Assembly (NCBI RefSeq): GCF_001298445.1
Contig: NZ_CP012036.1
Span: forward strand, 2,359,263 to 2,423,262
Source of the DNA: Nostoc piscinale CENA21
GTDB taxonomy: Bacteria; Cyanobacteriota; Cyanobacteriia; Cyanobacteriales; Nostocaceae
DNA length: 64,000 nucleotides
Direction: 5' to 3'
Shown here: positions 16,840-25,995 of the stretch, piece after piece
Numbering within the stretch: the stretch's first letter is position 1
Layout: each line of letters opens with the position of its first letter
Notes under the pieces: model-generated
What the model saw: the letters and a program-made list of their open reading frames with translations, nothing else
Databases searched by the model: none
What the model was told of the DNA's origin: nothing
Made by a program: the position numbers and the translations under genes

Positions 16840-17616
16840 ATGGCATTTCAACCCTTGAAGTTATTATGTTTAAGCGGTTTGGGCTTGTCTTTATTTTTAG
16901 GTAATTCCGCCGCCTTTGCTCAAGTTAATGATGGTGGTATTGTAGTACCAACCACTTCCGATCCTTATCCATCCGGTTCATCAAATCCTGTAGACACTTC
17001 TTCTAGTGGTACTGTAGTGACGGGTACGAGATTTAGCTGTCAAAACAGCAATGGTCAATACATAGTGATGTATCAACCAGAAAGCCAACCTGGAAGATTT
17101 TTTCCTTGGGCGGCCCCTGCACAATTGGGCGGTGGTTGGGACCCGTACAAACGTTGTGTTACCATTGCTCAACGCTTAGAAGAATATCGTCCCGATGGTT
17201 TGCAAGAACTCCAAACAGGTTTCTTGAATAACGAAAACATTGTTTGTGTAACCACTGAAGCTAACCCTAGTTGTCGAATTGTGTTGACAGTACCCAGAGA
17301 TAAAGACCCCTATACTGTCCGTAATAGCATTTTCCAAAACTTAATTTCTGCGGACGATGGTCAACAAACTACGGCTGTAAATACTTATCGTAATAACAGA
17401 GGCAGCGTAGATGAAATTTACAACATTGGCCGCACAATCTTAGGTGGCAGTAATCGCAAAGTTAGCTCATCTAGAAGTGGAATTAATCTTAAACCTTTCC
17501 TTGATCGCAAAGATGGTGGAACTGGTACACAATTACGTAATGGTGTGGCAATTCGCCGTCAAACTCCGACTCAATCTCAAAATCGGACTCGCTTAAATCC
17601 TGGCAATTTCCGGTAA
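16840..17616 (+). CDS. COP23 domain protein, secreted
   Basis: A signal peptide (LLCLSGLGLSLFLGNSAAFA) leads into the cyanobacterial COP23 domain (TRFSCQNSNGQYIVMYQPES, GWDPYKRCVTIAQRLEEYRP, NENIVCVTTEANPSCRIVLT). Four cysteines suggest disulphides. The C-terminal 80 residues are basic and low in complexity. The family is found almost only in cyanobacteria and its role is not established. It follows the M48 protease by 70 bases on the same strand, so it may be co-transcribed. Confidence 0.85.
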   Translation: MAFQPLKLLCLSGLGLSLFLGNSAAFAQVNDGGIVVPTTSDPYPSGSSNPVDTSSSGTVVTGTRFSCQNSNGQYIVMYQPESQPGRFFPWAAPAQLGGGWDPYKRCVTIAQRLEEYRPDGLQELQTGFLNNENIVCVTTEANPSCRIVLTVPRDKDPYTVRNSIFQNLISADDGQQTTAVNTYRNNRGSVDEIYNIGRTILGGSNRKVSSSRSGINLKPFLDRKDGGTGTQLRNGVAIRRQTPTQSQNRTRLNPGNFR

Positions 17617-17653
17617 TGTTGTATACGGTGAATGTTAGCTTTTGACTTCTGAG

Positions 17654-17701
17654 AACTCTCATTTAAGCTCTATGTTTTTTGGGCTAGGTGAGAGTTTTTG
17701 T
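17654..17701 (+). terminator. Intrinsic terminator after the COP23 gene
   Basis: AACTCTCA (17654-17661) pairs with TGAGAGTT (17689-17696), with an inner AGCTC/GGGCT pairing, followed by TTTTG TT. It lies 40 bases after the stop codon. Confidence 0.7.
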
Positions 17702-18037
17702 TATTGGTATATAGCAGTCTTATTGGATTAAGTACAAGAAAGAGACAAGGGAGACAAGGCAGAGATGTTTGTAAATGATTTAGGATAAACAACAAATCTG
17801 TTCCCTGTTACCCGTTGCCTTTATTGACGAATAGACTTAAGTAAGTGGGTATGAATATTTATAGCTAGGGAAAGGCAGGAGGCAGAAAGCAGGAGGCAGA
17901 AGGGAAGAGGGTTTGGGGCAACTTTACTTTTAGTTACATACTTCGGTTTTTTTACACCTTTCTACTTATCAATAAAATAGGATTACATAGTAGAGATTAG
18001 GTCGGTAATGGGAATCATAAAACTGTAGAATTCAAAA
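17702..18037. other. Repeat-bearing spacer before the TerB-like gene
   Basis: The segment 17872-17910 contains tandem copies of a GGCAGGAGGCAGAAG-type repeat, which recurs at about 55495-55512. An AAGGGAGACAAGGCAGAG motif at about 17749 also recurs near 30745. No gene is seen. The 100 bases before 18047 should hold the promoter of the TerB-like gene. Confidence 0.45.
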
Positions 18038-18046
18038 TTGATTCCT

Positions 18047-18490
18047 ATGGGTTTATTTGATAAGTTATCTATCCGCACTCAAAATGATGTAACTTTGAGT
18101 CCAGCCGAAGCGTTTGCGGCTATTACTTTAGCTTCGGTTGCTGCTGATGGTTATTTGACAGATGAAGAAATCCAAACAATGATGGCCTCTTTGTCGAGAA
18201 TGCACTTATTTCGTAGTTATCCCAATGATGTAATCAGAAGGATGTTTGATAAACTGTGCGGGATGATTAAACGTCAAGGATTTGATGATTTTATCAAAAC
18301 TGCGATCGCTGCACTTCCCCATGATTTATATGACACTGCTTTTGCTGTAGCCACAGACTTGATTTTAGCCGATGGTCAAGTCACTAAAGAAGAAGAAGAC
18401 TTGTTAAATGTTCTCTGGAGTAATTTAGAAATTCCCGACGAAACAGCACGTAGTATTGTGAATGTGATGATTATTAAAAATAAAGGCTAA
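18047..18490 (+). CDS. TerB-like (tellurite resistance B) domain protein
   Basis: The small all-helical protein (147 residues from MGLFDKLSIRTQNDVTLS) has the TerB signature of two acidic helical pairs, ASVAADGYLTDEEIQTMMAS and DLILADGQVTKEEEDLLNVL. Each carries the conserved D-G-x-x-x-x-E-E pattern thought to bind divalent metal. The ATG at 18047 is chosen over an upstream start because it fits family members. It is a single gene followed by a hairpin terminator. Family clear; function in cyanobacteria unknown. Confidence 0.82.
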   Translation: MGLFDKLSIRTQNDVTLSPAEAFAAITLASVAADGYLTDEEIQTMMASLSRMHLFRSYPNDVIRRMFDKLCGMIKRQGFDDFIKTAIAALPHDLYDTAFAVATDLILADGQVTKEEEDLLNVLWSNLEIPDETARSIVNVMIIKNKG

Positions 18491-18518
18491 GTTGTCACAA
18501 ATTATCTCTCATTTAATT

Positions 18519-18545
18519 AAAGGCGTTGCATAGCAACGTCTTTCA
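18519..18545 (+). terminator. Hairpin terminator (GCGTTGC/GCAACG type)
   Basis: AAAGGCGTTGC, loop ATA, GCAACGTCTTT: a strong stem flanked by A and T runs, 30 bases after the TerB-like stop. Nearly the same sequence occurs at 57390-57414, so this is a recurrent terminator element. Confidence 0.7.
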
Positions 18546-18594
18546 TTGTTTATAGTTCAATAAAATTAAGATAATTAACCGCAGATATACACTG

Positions 18595-19320
18595 ATGAGT
18601 TTGTACTTTAAAAAAACTATGCAAATTAATTATTCTCGTGTTGTGTACTTAAGCCATATTATTGATAGAAACATTCCTTTATGGCCGGGCGACCCAGCGA
18701 TAGAATTTACTACCGTTGCTAATATTCAAAATGATGGTTACTATCTGCGGCATTTTGCTATGGGTGAACATACTGCTACCCATATCAACGCCCCGAACAG
18801 TTTTGATCCTGCTGGTGCAGGAATTGATGAATATGCGGCGGAATCACTGGTTTTATCGGCGGTAGTGATAGATATCTGCAAAGTTGCCGTGAATAATCCT
18901 GATTATGCTTTGAGTATTGCTGATATTCTGGCTTGGGAGGCAAAATACGGTGTGATTGCCAGTGGTAGTTTAGTACTGCTGTATACTGGCTGGCAGCAGA
19001 AGTGGAGTGATAGAAATGCCTTTTTTAACCAGGATGCGGAAGGAATTATGCACTTTCCGGGTTTTAGTGGCAATGTGGCGCAGTTTTTGTTGGATGAAAG
19101 GCAAATTGCTGGTGTAGGAATTGATACTCATGGTGTTGACCCCGGACAAGATAACAGTTTTACGACTAACCGTTTAGTATTGGCGCAGCAGGGTATTGTG
19201 TTGGAGAATTTGACGAATTTAGATCAACTACCCCCTCAAGGTACTACATTAGCGATCGCAATTCTCAGATTACGTGGTGGTTCTGGTTGTCCTGTGGGTG
19301 TGTTGGCTTTTGTGCCTTAA
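18595..19320 (+). CDS. Cyclase family protein (kynurenine formamidase-like metal hydrolase)
   Basis: The fold is the cyclase/KynB family. Metal-binding histidines are in GEHTATHINAP and the family opener is DRNIPLWPGDPAIEF. The second half has GVGIDTHGVDPGQD and the C-terminal PVGVLAFVP. Members hydrolyse N-formylkynurenine, isatin or similar amides; the substrate here is unknown. The protein has 241 residues (or 233 from the ATG at 18619). It lies 110 bases upstream of the aldehyde dehydrogenase gene on the same strand. Confidence 0.85.
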   Translation: MSLYFKKTMQINYSRVVYLSHIIDRNIPLWPGDPAIEFTTVANIQNDGYYLRHFAMGEHTATHINAPNSFDPAGAGIDEYAAESLVLSAVVIDICKVAVNNPDYALSIADILAWEAKYGVIASGSLVLLYTGWQQKWSDRNAFFNQDAEGIMHFPGFSGNVAQFLLDERQIAGVGIDTHGVDPGQDNSFTTNRLVLAQQGIVLENLTNLDQLPPQGTTLAIAILRLRGGSGCPVGVLAFVP

Positions 19321-19430
19321 CTTTTGTGTATAACTTTTTCGCCTTCTGCCCATTCTTGAAACTTGGCGTTAACTTAGAAAGCGAATCTAATCCATAGCAA
19401 TTATCTCAAAGAAATTTTTAAATACTAATT

Positions 19431-20924
19431 ATGACTCTGCTAACTTGTCGCAATTATATTAATGGTCAGTGGGTGGATGCTACGACAGGAAACATTCTGG
19501 AAAGTTATAACCCAGCTTTGGTAAGCGAAGTTGTCGCCACCTTTCCCCGTTCTCACACTGAAGATGTAGATAAAGCCGTCGCCACCGCCCGTCAAGCTTA
19601 CAGCAGTTGGCGGAAAGTTCCTGCCCCAGCTAGAGCCGAATATATTTTTCGTGTGGGAGAATTACTACTTCAACATAAAGAAGAACTCGCTCAATTAATT
19701 AGTCGGGAAATGGGTAAACCCCTCACCGAAGCTAGGGGTGATGTGCAGGAAGGTATTGACTGCGCTTTTTATAGTGCTGGTGAAGGACGGCGGCTGTTTG
19801 GGTTAACAACACCTTCGGAAATGCCGAATAAATTTGCGATGACAGTGCGAATGCCCATTGGTGTTTGTGCTTTAATTACACCGTGGAATTTCCCTGTGGC
19901 TATTCCATGTTGGAAAGCTATGCCAGCTTTGGTATGTGGTAATACTGTCATTCTCAAACCTGCTGAAGATACTCCGGGTTGTGCAACCAAACTAGTAGAA
20001 ATTTTCGCCGCCGCAGGTTTACCCCCAGGTGTGATTAACTTAGTGCATGGTGTTGGTGAAGAAGTTGGTAAAGCTTTAGTCGAACATCCCAATGTTGATT
20101 TAGTTTCTTTCACTGGTTCTTCCGAAACAGGGGCTTTTGTAGGTGCAACTTGCGGACGCACTCACAAGCGTGTCTGTCTGGAGATGGGCGGCAAAAATGC
20201 CCAAGTTGTAATGGAAGATGCAGACTTAGGACTGGCTTTAGATGGTGCGGTTTGGGGGGCTTTTGGGACAACTGGGCAACGTTGTACAGCTACAAGTCGC
20301 CTGATATTGCATCGTGACATTAAAGAAGAGTTTACGGCTATGTTGTATGAGCGGACTAGTAAGTTACGCTTGGGTGCTGGTTATGACCAAGATACAGAAA
20401 TTGGGCCGATAATTAATCAAAGACAATTGCAACGGGTGAATGAATATATGAAAATTGCCCGTGAAGAAGGCGCAAAAATCTTAATTGGTGGGGAAATTGC
20501 CAGTGAGGGACAATTAAAAGAGGGTAATTTCTTTTTGCCAACTATTTTAGATAAAGTTACGCCAGATATGCGCGTCGCCCGTGAAGAGATATTTGGCCCT
20601 GTAGTGGCATTAATTGAAGTTAATTCCTTTGAAGAGGCGATCGCTATTCTCAATAATACCAATTACGGTCTGTCTTCTTCCATTTATACCCACGATATTA
20701 ACCGGGCATTTACGGCGATGCGTGACATTGAAGCAGGTATTACCTATATTAATGGCCCCACTATTGGCGCGGAAGTACATTTACCTTTTGGTGGTGTGAA
20801 ACAAACAGGTAACGGCCACCGCGAGGCCGGAACTACAGCTTTAGATGTGTTCACAGAATGGAAGAGTGTGTATGTTGACTTTTCTGGTAATTTACAACGC
20901 GCCCAAATAGATAATCGAAGTTAG
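19431..20924 (+). CDS. NAD(P)-dependent aldehyde dehydrogenase
   Basis: The 497-residue enzyme oxidises an aldehyde to the acid. The cofactor region ITPWNFPVAIPCWKAMPALV, the FTGSSETGAFVG Rossmann loop, catalytic Glu251 (CLEMGGKN) and nucleophile Cys285 (TGQRCTATSR) are present. The C-terminal INGPTIGAEVHLPFGGVKQT is also conserved. The sequence is nearest to the ALDH7-like/ semialdehyde group, but the substrate cannot be read. The neighbouring cyclase could belong to the same catabolic route. Confidence 0.88.
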   Translation: MTLLTCRNYINGQWVDATTGNILESYNPALVSEVVATFPRSHTEDVDKAVATARQAYSSWRKVPAPARAEYIFRVGELLLQHKEELAQLISREMGKPLTEARGDVQEGIDCAFYSAGEGRRLFGLTTPSEMPNKFAMTVRMPIGVCALITPWNFPVAIPCWKAMPALVCGNTVILKPAEDTPGCATKLVEIFAAAGLPPGVINLVHGVGEEVGKALVEHPNVDLVSFTGSSETGAFVGATCGRTHKRVCLEMGGKNAQVVMEDADLGLALDGAVWGAFGTTGQRCTATSRLILHRDIKEEFTAMLYERTSKLRLGAGYDQDTEIGPIINQRQLQRVNEYMKIAREEGAKILIGGEIASEGQLKEGNFFLPTILDKVTPDMRVAREEIFGPVVALIEVNSFEEAIAILNNTNYGLSSSIYTHDINRAFTAMRDIEAGITYINGPTIGAEVHLPFGGVKQTGNGHREAGTTALDVFTEWKSVYVDFSGNLQRAQIDNRS

Positions 20925-20959
20925 TCAAGCAAAGTGCAGAGTCACCGAAGTTTGCTCAA

Positions 20960-20974
20960 CGCGGGGAACCCGCG
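20960..20974. repeat. Short GC-rich palindrome
   Basis: CGCGGG, loop GAA, CCCGCG, embedded in a sequence typical of the small dispersed palindromes of Nostoc-type genomes. It lies between the convergent aldehyde dehydrogenase gene and the glycan cluster and may add to termination. Confidence 0.4.
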
Positions 20975-21137
20975 CACGCAACTTCTCGCTGAGTGTTGAG
21001 ACTGATTTCGGTTGGGTGGAGGAACGGAACTCAAATTTTCATAATTTTGTATAAGTTCTGATTATGTCTACAACGCAAGTGCCGCAGGGGTTTTTGATTG
21101 TGCTAGTTGTTTGACTCTGAGTACCGAAATAGAGTTT

Positions 21138-23249
21138 TTAATGAAAATGCGCTTCCACAATTTGTTGATAAAAATTTTCTAACCCCTTAACACAAGCTTG
21201 GTCATCGAATAGTAAATGATGACGCTGGCTAATTTTTTCAGCGATGTGGTTTCGCCAAGTTGAATCTAGTCCCAACTTAACGGCGATATCAATATATTCT
21301 GCTGCATTGGCGGCGATGGTTTCAGTTACTCCCAGCATTTTGAGAAAGCTATCTGAGTGACGACCACGCATAAATTCTCCTGGACAAGTAACAACAGGAA
21401 GATTACAGGCGATCGCTTCTAAGGTAGTATTACCACCAGACCAAGTAAAAGTATCCAAATAAACATCTGATAATAAGTTAATCATCAAATAATCTAGGCG
21501 ATCGGGAATATTCAAGAATACACAATAATCTTCACTGTTTAAACCTATCGCTGCGAAAGCAAGTTGTAGGCGTGACTGAAGTAAAGTTCCTCGCAAAAAT
21601 ACAAATTTAGCTTGCGGCAAACGACGGGCTATTTCTGCAAAAATAAAATCATATTGTGGCAGATATTTAAACGGTGCTTGGCAACATAAATAAATCACCG
21701 CATCATCTGGAAGTTGAAAATCTGAACGAGTTTTGATGATTGGCGGAATATAAGGTTTAGGATACGATACACCAATATTAGGCAAGCGAATTAGTTTTTC
21801 CGAATAATGTTCTTGGGCATTTTCTGGTTCCATTAACTCACTGGATAAAAAATAATCAATTGTTGGTAAACCAGTTGTTACCGGATGTCCCCAAGCTACA
21901 CACTGCACAGGCGCAAGTCTGAGTGCAGCAATTTGCATCGTTTGTGGGTTCATGCCAATTTCTGGAAACACTAAAATATGTAAACTATCTGCAATTACTT
22001 GTTCACAAACTCCAGGCAAGTTATAAGGAATATGGTGAAAAATATCACTATATTCTTGAAATTGTTCTGTAACTGGATCTGGATCATTACCTATATAGTA
22101 ACAGTAAATTTCAAAGTGTTGATGGCTACAATAACGTAGCCAACCAGTTAACCATAATGTGCCACTATAAGAATGTAAATAATGGGAAAGATAGCCAATG
22201 CGAATTTTTTGCTGTGGCTGGAGTTTTGGCATAGATAAAGGTGCAATCCATTGGGGATAGTTAGCCGCCATAATCTCATGCACTAACTGTCCATATTGAC
22301 GTTGCAAATATCGGTCATTTTGGGCTTGATAAGATAAATAAAAGTTAGTCAGGCGACCTATACCATTGAAAGCATTAGTTTTTTCTTCTAAAGTATTTAA
22401 TCTTGTTTGTGCAATTAAATCTTGTAAGCCTTGGGTATAACGCTGACGATAAAAGTTTATTTCATCTGTATGATTATAAATGCTAGGTACTGTTAAATAT
22501 TTCAGTAGCTTAAAAGTATAATCATCTGGCAAGCATATACAAGCATGTTCCGCACTAAAAATTGCTTCTTGTGTTCGACCATTACGCCGCAAGTCAATGA
22601 TTAAAGAAAAATGCAAACTTCCTTCTGTGGGGTAGAGTGCGATCGCCTGATGTAGTGTTTTATAATAAGCCTCAGTTTGCTGAGAATTTCTGTAGCAATG
22701 AATTAAATTCCAGTAAATTTCTAAGCTACTGATTTGCAATTCTAGCAGTTTTTGATATTGTGCGATCGCACCTTGCCACTGTTCTGTTTGAAATAATCTA
22801 TTGGCTAAGTCATAAATCAGTTGAAATGTCGATATTTTACCAAACTCATCGATTGAATATTCTGGAATATTAGCAGCTAGTTCTTGATTGAAATTATCTA
22901 AAGTAATTCGCGCATGAACTTGATTAGATACCATCTCCCACTGCTGAACATCCGAACTATCAACCAGAGAAACTTCGCAGCCTGCACTAATATCAGCACC
23001 ATCCGCCATCAACAGATTCATCAATACCCCAGACAACACTAAATTAGCAACATCTTCCGCAACATTACTAATATCAATCATTAAATTGATCTGACTGCTG
23101 GCAGGATGATTATTTACTACCTGAATTACATTCTCTAAATCTTGATAAATAGTGTCTTCTGCTTGTGACCAGTCAAGAAATATAATTATATTAATATTAT
23201 TTTTCAGAAAATATAAATCATTATTTAATTCTTCTGTTGTAATAATCAA
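21138..23249 (-). CDS. GT41-like (SPINDLY/OGT) glycosyltransferase with N-terminal module
   Basis: Residues about 19-118 (IIIFLDWSQAEDTIYQDLE ... HARITLD) form a module shared with the two upstream glycosyltransferases. TPR-like helices follow (about 135-300), then the bacterial SPINDLY/OGT catalytic region, with KIRIGYLSHYLHSYSGTLWL, VQCVAWGHPVTTGLPTIDYF, LPNIGVSYPKPYIPP and the C-terminal TFTWSGGNTTLEAIACNLPV UDP-sugar loop. Members move GlcNAc or fucose onto proteins; some bacterial members build glycans. It is the last gene of the minus-strand glycan cluster, so glycan or glycoprotein synthesis is likely. Confidence 0.85.
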   Translation of the reverse strand: MIITTEELNNDLYFLKNNINIIIFLDWSQAEDTIYQDLENVIQVVNNHPASSQINLMIDISNVAEDVANLVLSGVLMNLLMADGADISAGCEVSLVDSSDVQQWEMVSNQVHARITLDNFNQELAANIPEYSIDEFGKISTFQLIYDLANRLFQTEQWQGAIAQYQKLLELQISSLEIYWNLIHCYRNSQQTEAYYKTLHQAIALYPTEGSLHFSLIIDLRRNGRTQEAIFSAEHACICLPDDYTFKLLKYLTVPSIYNHTDEINFYRQRYTQGLQDLIAQTRLNTLEEKTNAFNGIGRLTNFYLSYQAQNDRYLQRQYGQLVHEIMAANYPQWIAPLSMPKLQPQQKIRIGYLSHYLHSYSGTLWLTGWLRYCSHQHFEIYCYYIGNDPDPVTEQFQEYSDIFHHIPYNLPGVCEQVIADSLHILVFPEIGMNPQTMQIAALRLAPVQCVAWGHPVTTGLPTIDYFLSSELMEPENAQEHYSEKLIRLPNIGVSYPKPYIPPIIKTRSDFQLPDDAVIYLCCQAPFKYLPQYDFIFAEIARRLPQAKFVFLRGTLLQSRLQLAFAAIGLNSEDYCVFLNIPDRLDYLMINLLSDVYLDTFTWSGGNTTLEAIACNLPVVTCPGEFMRGRHSDSFLKMLGVTETIAANAAEYIDIAVKLGLDSTWRNHIAEKISQRHHLLFDDQACVKGLENFYQQIVEAHFH

Positions 23250-23342
23250 GTTAACTTCTCCTTCTTTTTAAACTAGAGTGAGTGCTTTAATACTAAAGCA
23301 CTCACTATCAATGAAAAATTATTCAGACTGCTAGCTCATACT

Positions 23343-25928
23343 TTATAAAACACAAAGTTGATTAATAAAGCTATCTAGTTCACAAGTCGGTAGTGCTTCT
23401 ATTGGGAGTTCTGCTAAAGCCGTTTTATCTTCATGTTCTAAAATAATTCGGCTGCTGAGACGAGGTAATAAAGCTTGCCATTGAATATCTGCTAAACTGC
23501 CAACCAAAGAAATTTCTAATCCCTCGCTGATATCTAAATCTTCTTCCATCAAAAGATTCATGGTAATGCCAGAAATTAATAGTTCTGCATCTTCAGTAGA
23601 ACTATTACTTGTGTAAATTAATAAAGTAGTTTTTTGACTATCAGGATAAGTTGCGATCGCTTTAATTACAGCTTCCAATTCTAAACCAATTAACTCTTCC
23701 GATTGCGACCAATTAGGGAAAACAATAACATTAACTTCCTTCAACTTCAAAGATAGCAGACTAGCATTAATCAAACTAGAACTGACAATCTCAGCCATTT
23801 TTGACCAAGAAAATTTTTGCGCCTGCACCAAACCAGCCTCAATCAATACTTGACGAATCCTCGGCTTTTGGATATCACATAAAGCATTTGCCATTCCATC
23901 TACATCATCATCCTTAACATATATTGCCGCATCTCCTGCTACTTCTGGAATTGAAGCATTCGGACAAGTAATTACTGGACAACCACAAGCCATTGCTTCA
24001 ACAATTGGCATCCCAAAACCTTCATATTTAGAAGGATAAACCAACGCCACTGCACCAGAATAAGCTGTTGCTAACTCCTCATCACTAAGTTGCAACATAT
24101 AAACCGTACTACCCGATGTACAAGCTCTAAATTCTGATGCTAATATCCCACCACTACCTGTACAAATAATATCAAATCCATAGCTATTAGCAAGCTGAGC
24201 AAATGCTTGAAAGAATAGCATACCATTCTTATAACCATTACCAGCTCCAACTAAAATAAAGTAAGGTTTTGTAATACCATACTTCGATTTAAAACTATTA
24301 ACATCTTCAGTTTTTGCTTGCGAAAAAGTGCTACTAACTCCACAATGAGCAACAGTAATAGACTCTACAGATATTTCAGGAAAACATTTGTTAATATCAC
24401 GCGCTGTATGTTGAGAAATGGCAATGCAAGCCGATGCACTTTGAATCGCTAAATGCTTTTCTCGCCACATAGGATTATTAATCACATCCCATCCCAACAC
24501 CTCTGGTATCATATCGTAAGCCATGAACACAGAAGGTGTTGTTAATGGAGTTGTATAGTAAGAAGAGATAAATAAATCTGCGCCTTCATCATCACAGATT
24601 TGTTGAAGCATCTGTTTATCTGTATTCGTATCGTTATAGTCATAGGCGGAAATATTAGCATATTTAATTCCACCAATTTTCGGTGCAGTTCCATCACGGT
24701 CAAGTAACAGAATATGTTGTGCAAATTTATTCTCTGCCCATTCTTCTAATAATGACTTCCATACGCGGGCAATACCAGTTTGGTAAAGTTGGAAAAATAT
24801 TCCGTCAATAATAATCTTAAAATTTACAGCTGAATGTGAGAAAAATCTATGCGTTCTATTATTTTCTTCACATTGTTTAACTTTAATTGGAATATTAGTA
24901 TTCACCCATTCTAAAATGCTTGTAATTCTACATTTTAAAGTATGTAAATCATGACATAAATTATAGCCTTGAACAGCAATTTTCTCTGTCAATTCTGGAT
25001 TTGATATCAAGTATTCTATTTTTTCTATTAAATCTTCTGGTTGCTCTGCGTCATAATAGACAAGATGTTCCCAGTCTTTCAGTAAATTCTGTGATTGAAT
25101 TCCAAAAATTTTATTTTGTAAAAGTAAACTACCGCATCCCATGACTTCAAAGGGACGTGCTGTTAATGTTGTGGAATTAGAAGGTAAGTTTAAGACGATT
25201 TGATATTTATTAATTTCTTGCACATATTCTTGCATAATTTGTAAAGGATTTTGTTCATAATGTAGATTAGTTGAAAATAAATCGACATTATGACAACGGC
25301 TTAACACTTCTATTAATTGATGACGTTGCTTATATGATTCTTCCGTAAAATAACGAGGTGCATTACCTCTGAATAACCCTCGATTGAATCTTTCTACAAA
25401 TGGCTGATTAATTCTAAAAAATTCCGGATCGATACCAAATGGCAGAAAAATTATAGGTAGAGATATACCTAATTGTTTTTGGAGAAAATCTACATCAGGT
25501 TCATGATTACACACTAAACCATCGACACAAGGAATTGTGCTTGTAATCGCTTGGTGCATTTGCTGCTGCCATACAGGAGTATTTTGTACTATATGTGTTG
25601 AATAGCATTCCTGAAGTATAGCTATTTTTATTATTGGCGATTGATGCCATCTTTCTTGCCACTTGAGAGTTGTATGTAGAGGTTGAGAATGCCAGTCAAA
25701 ACCCAGCATTAATATAATGTCCGCTTGGGGGTTTTGAAGATACTCAAACAAACCATCATCATGTAAAGGTTCTTCTATACCCCATCCCGCAACTGGACGA
25801 AATACCCGATTTAGTAAACCTTCTCGCTGTAAAGTGTTTATCCAACCATGTGAAGCAGACCATCCATGAACACCAGTTGCTTGTAACACTACATCTATAT
25901 GAAGTTGACTATTTCTATAACTATTCAT
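23343..25928 (-). CDS. Double-domain glycosyltransferase (GT1_2-like + GT4) with C-terminal module
   Basis: From the ATG at 25928 the protein has about 861 residues (open frame to 25970). In the numbering of the longer frame, residues about 75-355 are a first glycosyltransferase region (CgeB/GT group 1_2 type, ARPFEVMGCGSLLLQ). Residues about 385-725 are a GT4 enzyme with FILVGAGNGYKNG and ALVYPSKYEGFGMPIVEAMA, carrying the E-x7-E motif. Residues about 746-848 are the shared module (VNVIVFPNWSQSEELIGLEL ... SRIILEHED). Two sugar-transfer steps in one chain suggest the ordered assembly of a repeat. It starts 67 bases after the GT2-methyltransferase gene. Confidence 0.85.
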   Translation of the reverse strand: MNSYRNSQLHIDVVLQATGVHGWSASHGWINTLQREGLLNRVFRPVAGWGIEEPLHDDGLFEYLQNPQADIILMLGFDWHSQPLHTTLKWQERWHQSPIIKIAILQECYSTHIVQNTPVWQQQMHQAITSTIPCVDGLVCNHEPDVDFLQKQLGISLPIIFLPFGIDPEFFRINQPFVERFNRGLFRGNAPRYFTEESYKQRHQLIEVLSRCHNVDLFSTNLHYEQNPLQIMQEYVQEINKYQIVLNLPSNSTTLTARPFEVMGCGSLLLQNKIFGIQSQNLLKDWEHLVYYDAEQPEDLIEKIEYLISNPELTEKIAVQGYNLCHDLHTLKCRITSILEWVNTNIPIKVKQCEENNRTHRFFSHSAVNFKIIIDGIFFQLYQTGIARVWKSLLEEWAENKFAQHILLLDRDGTAPKIGGIKYANISAYDYNDTNTDKQMLQQICDDEGADLFISSYYTTPLTTPSVFMAYDMIPEVLGWDVINNPMWREKHLAIQSASACIAISQHTARDINKCFPEISVESITVAHCGVSSTFSQAKTEDVNSFKSKYGITKPYFILVGAGNGYKNGMLFFQAFAQLANSYGFDIICTGSGGILASEFRACTSGSTVYMLQLSDEELATAYSGAVALVYPSKYEGFGMPIVEAMACGCPVITCPNASIPEVAGDAAIYVKDDDVDGMANALCDIQKPRIRQVLIEAGLVQAQKFSWSKMAEIVSSSLINASLLSLKLKEVNVIVFPNWSQSEELIGLELEAVIKAIATYPDSQKTTLLIYTSNSSTEDAELLISGITMNLLMEEDLDISEGLEISLVGSLADIQWQALLPRLSSRIILEHEDKTALAELPIEALPTCELDSFINQLCVL

Positions 25929-25995
25929 GATGAACCTTATACTACCTCTGAATTTCTTTGTATACATCAAGCTGATTGCTCTGTTTAATCTCTAT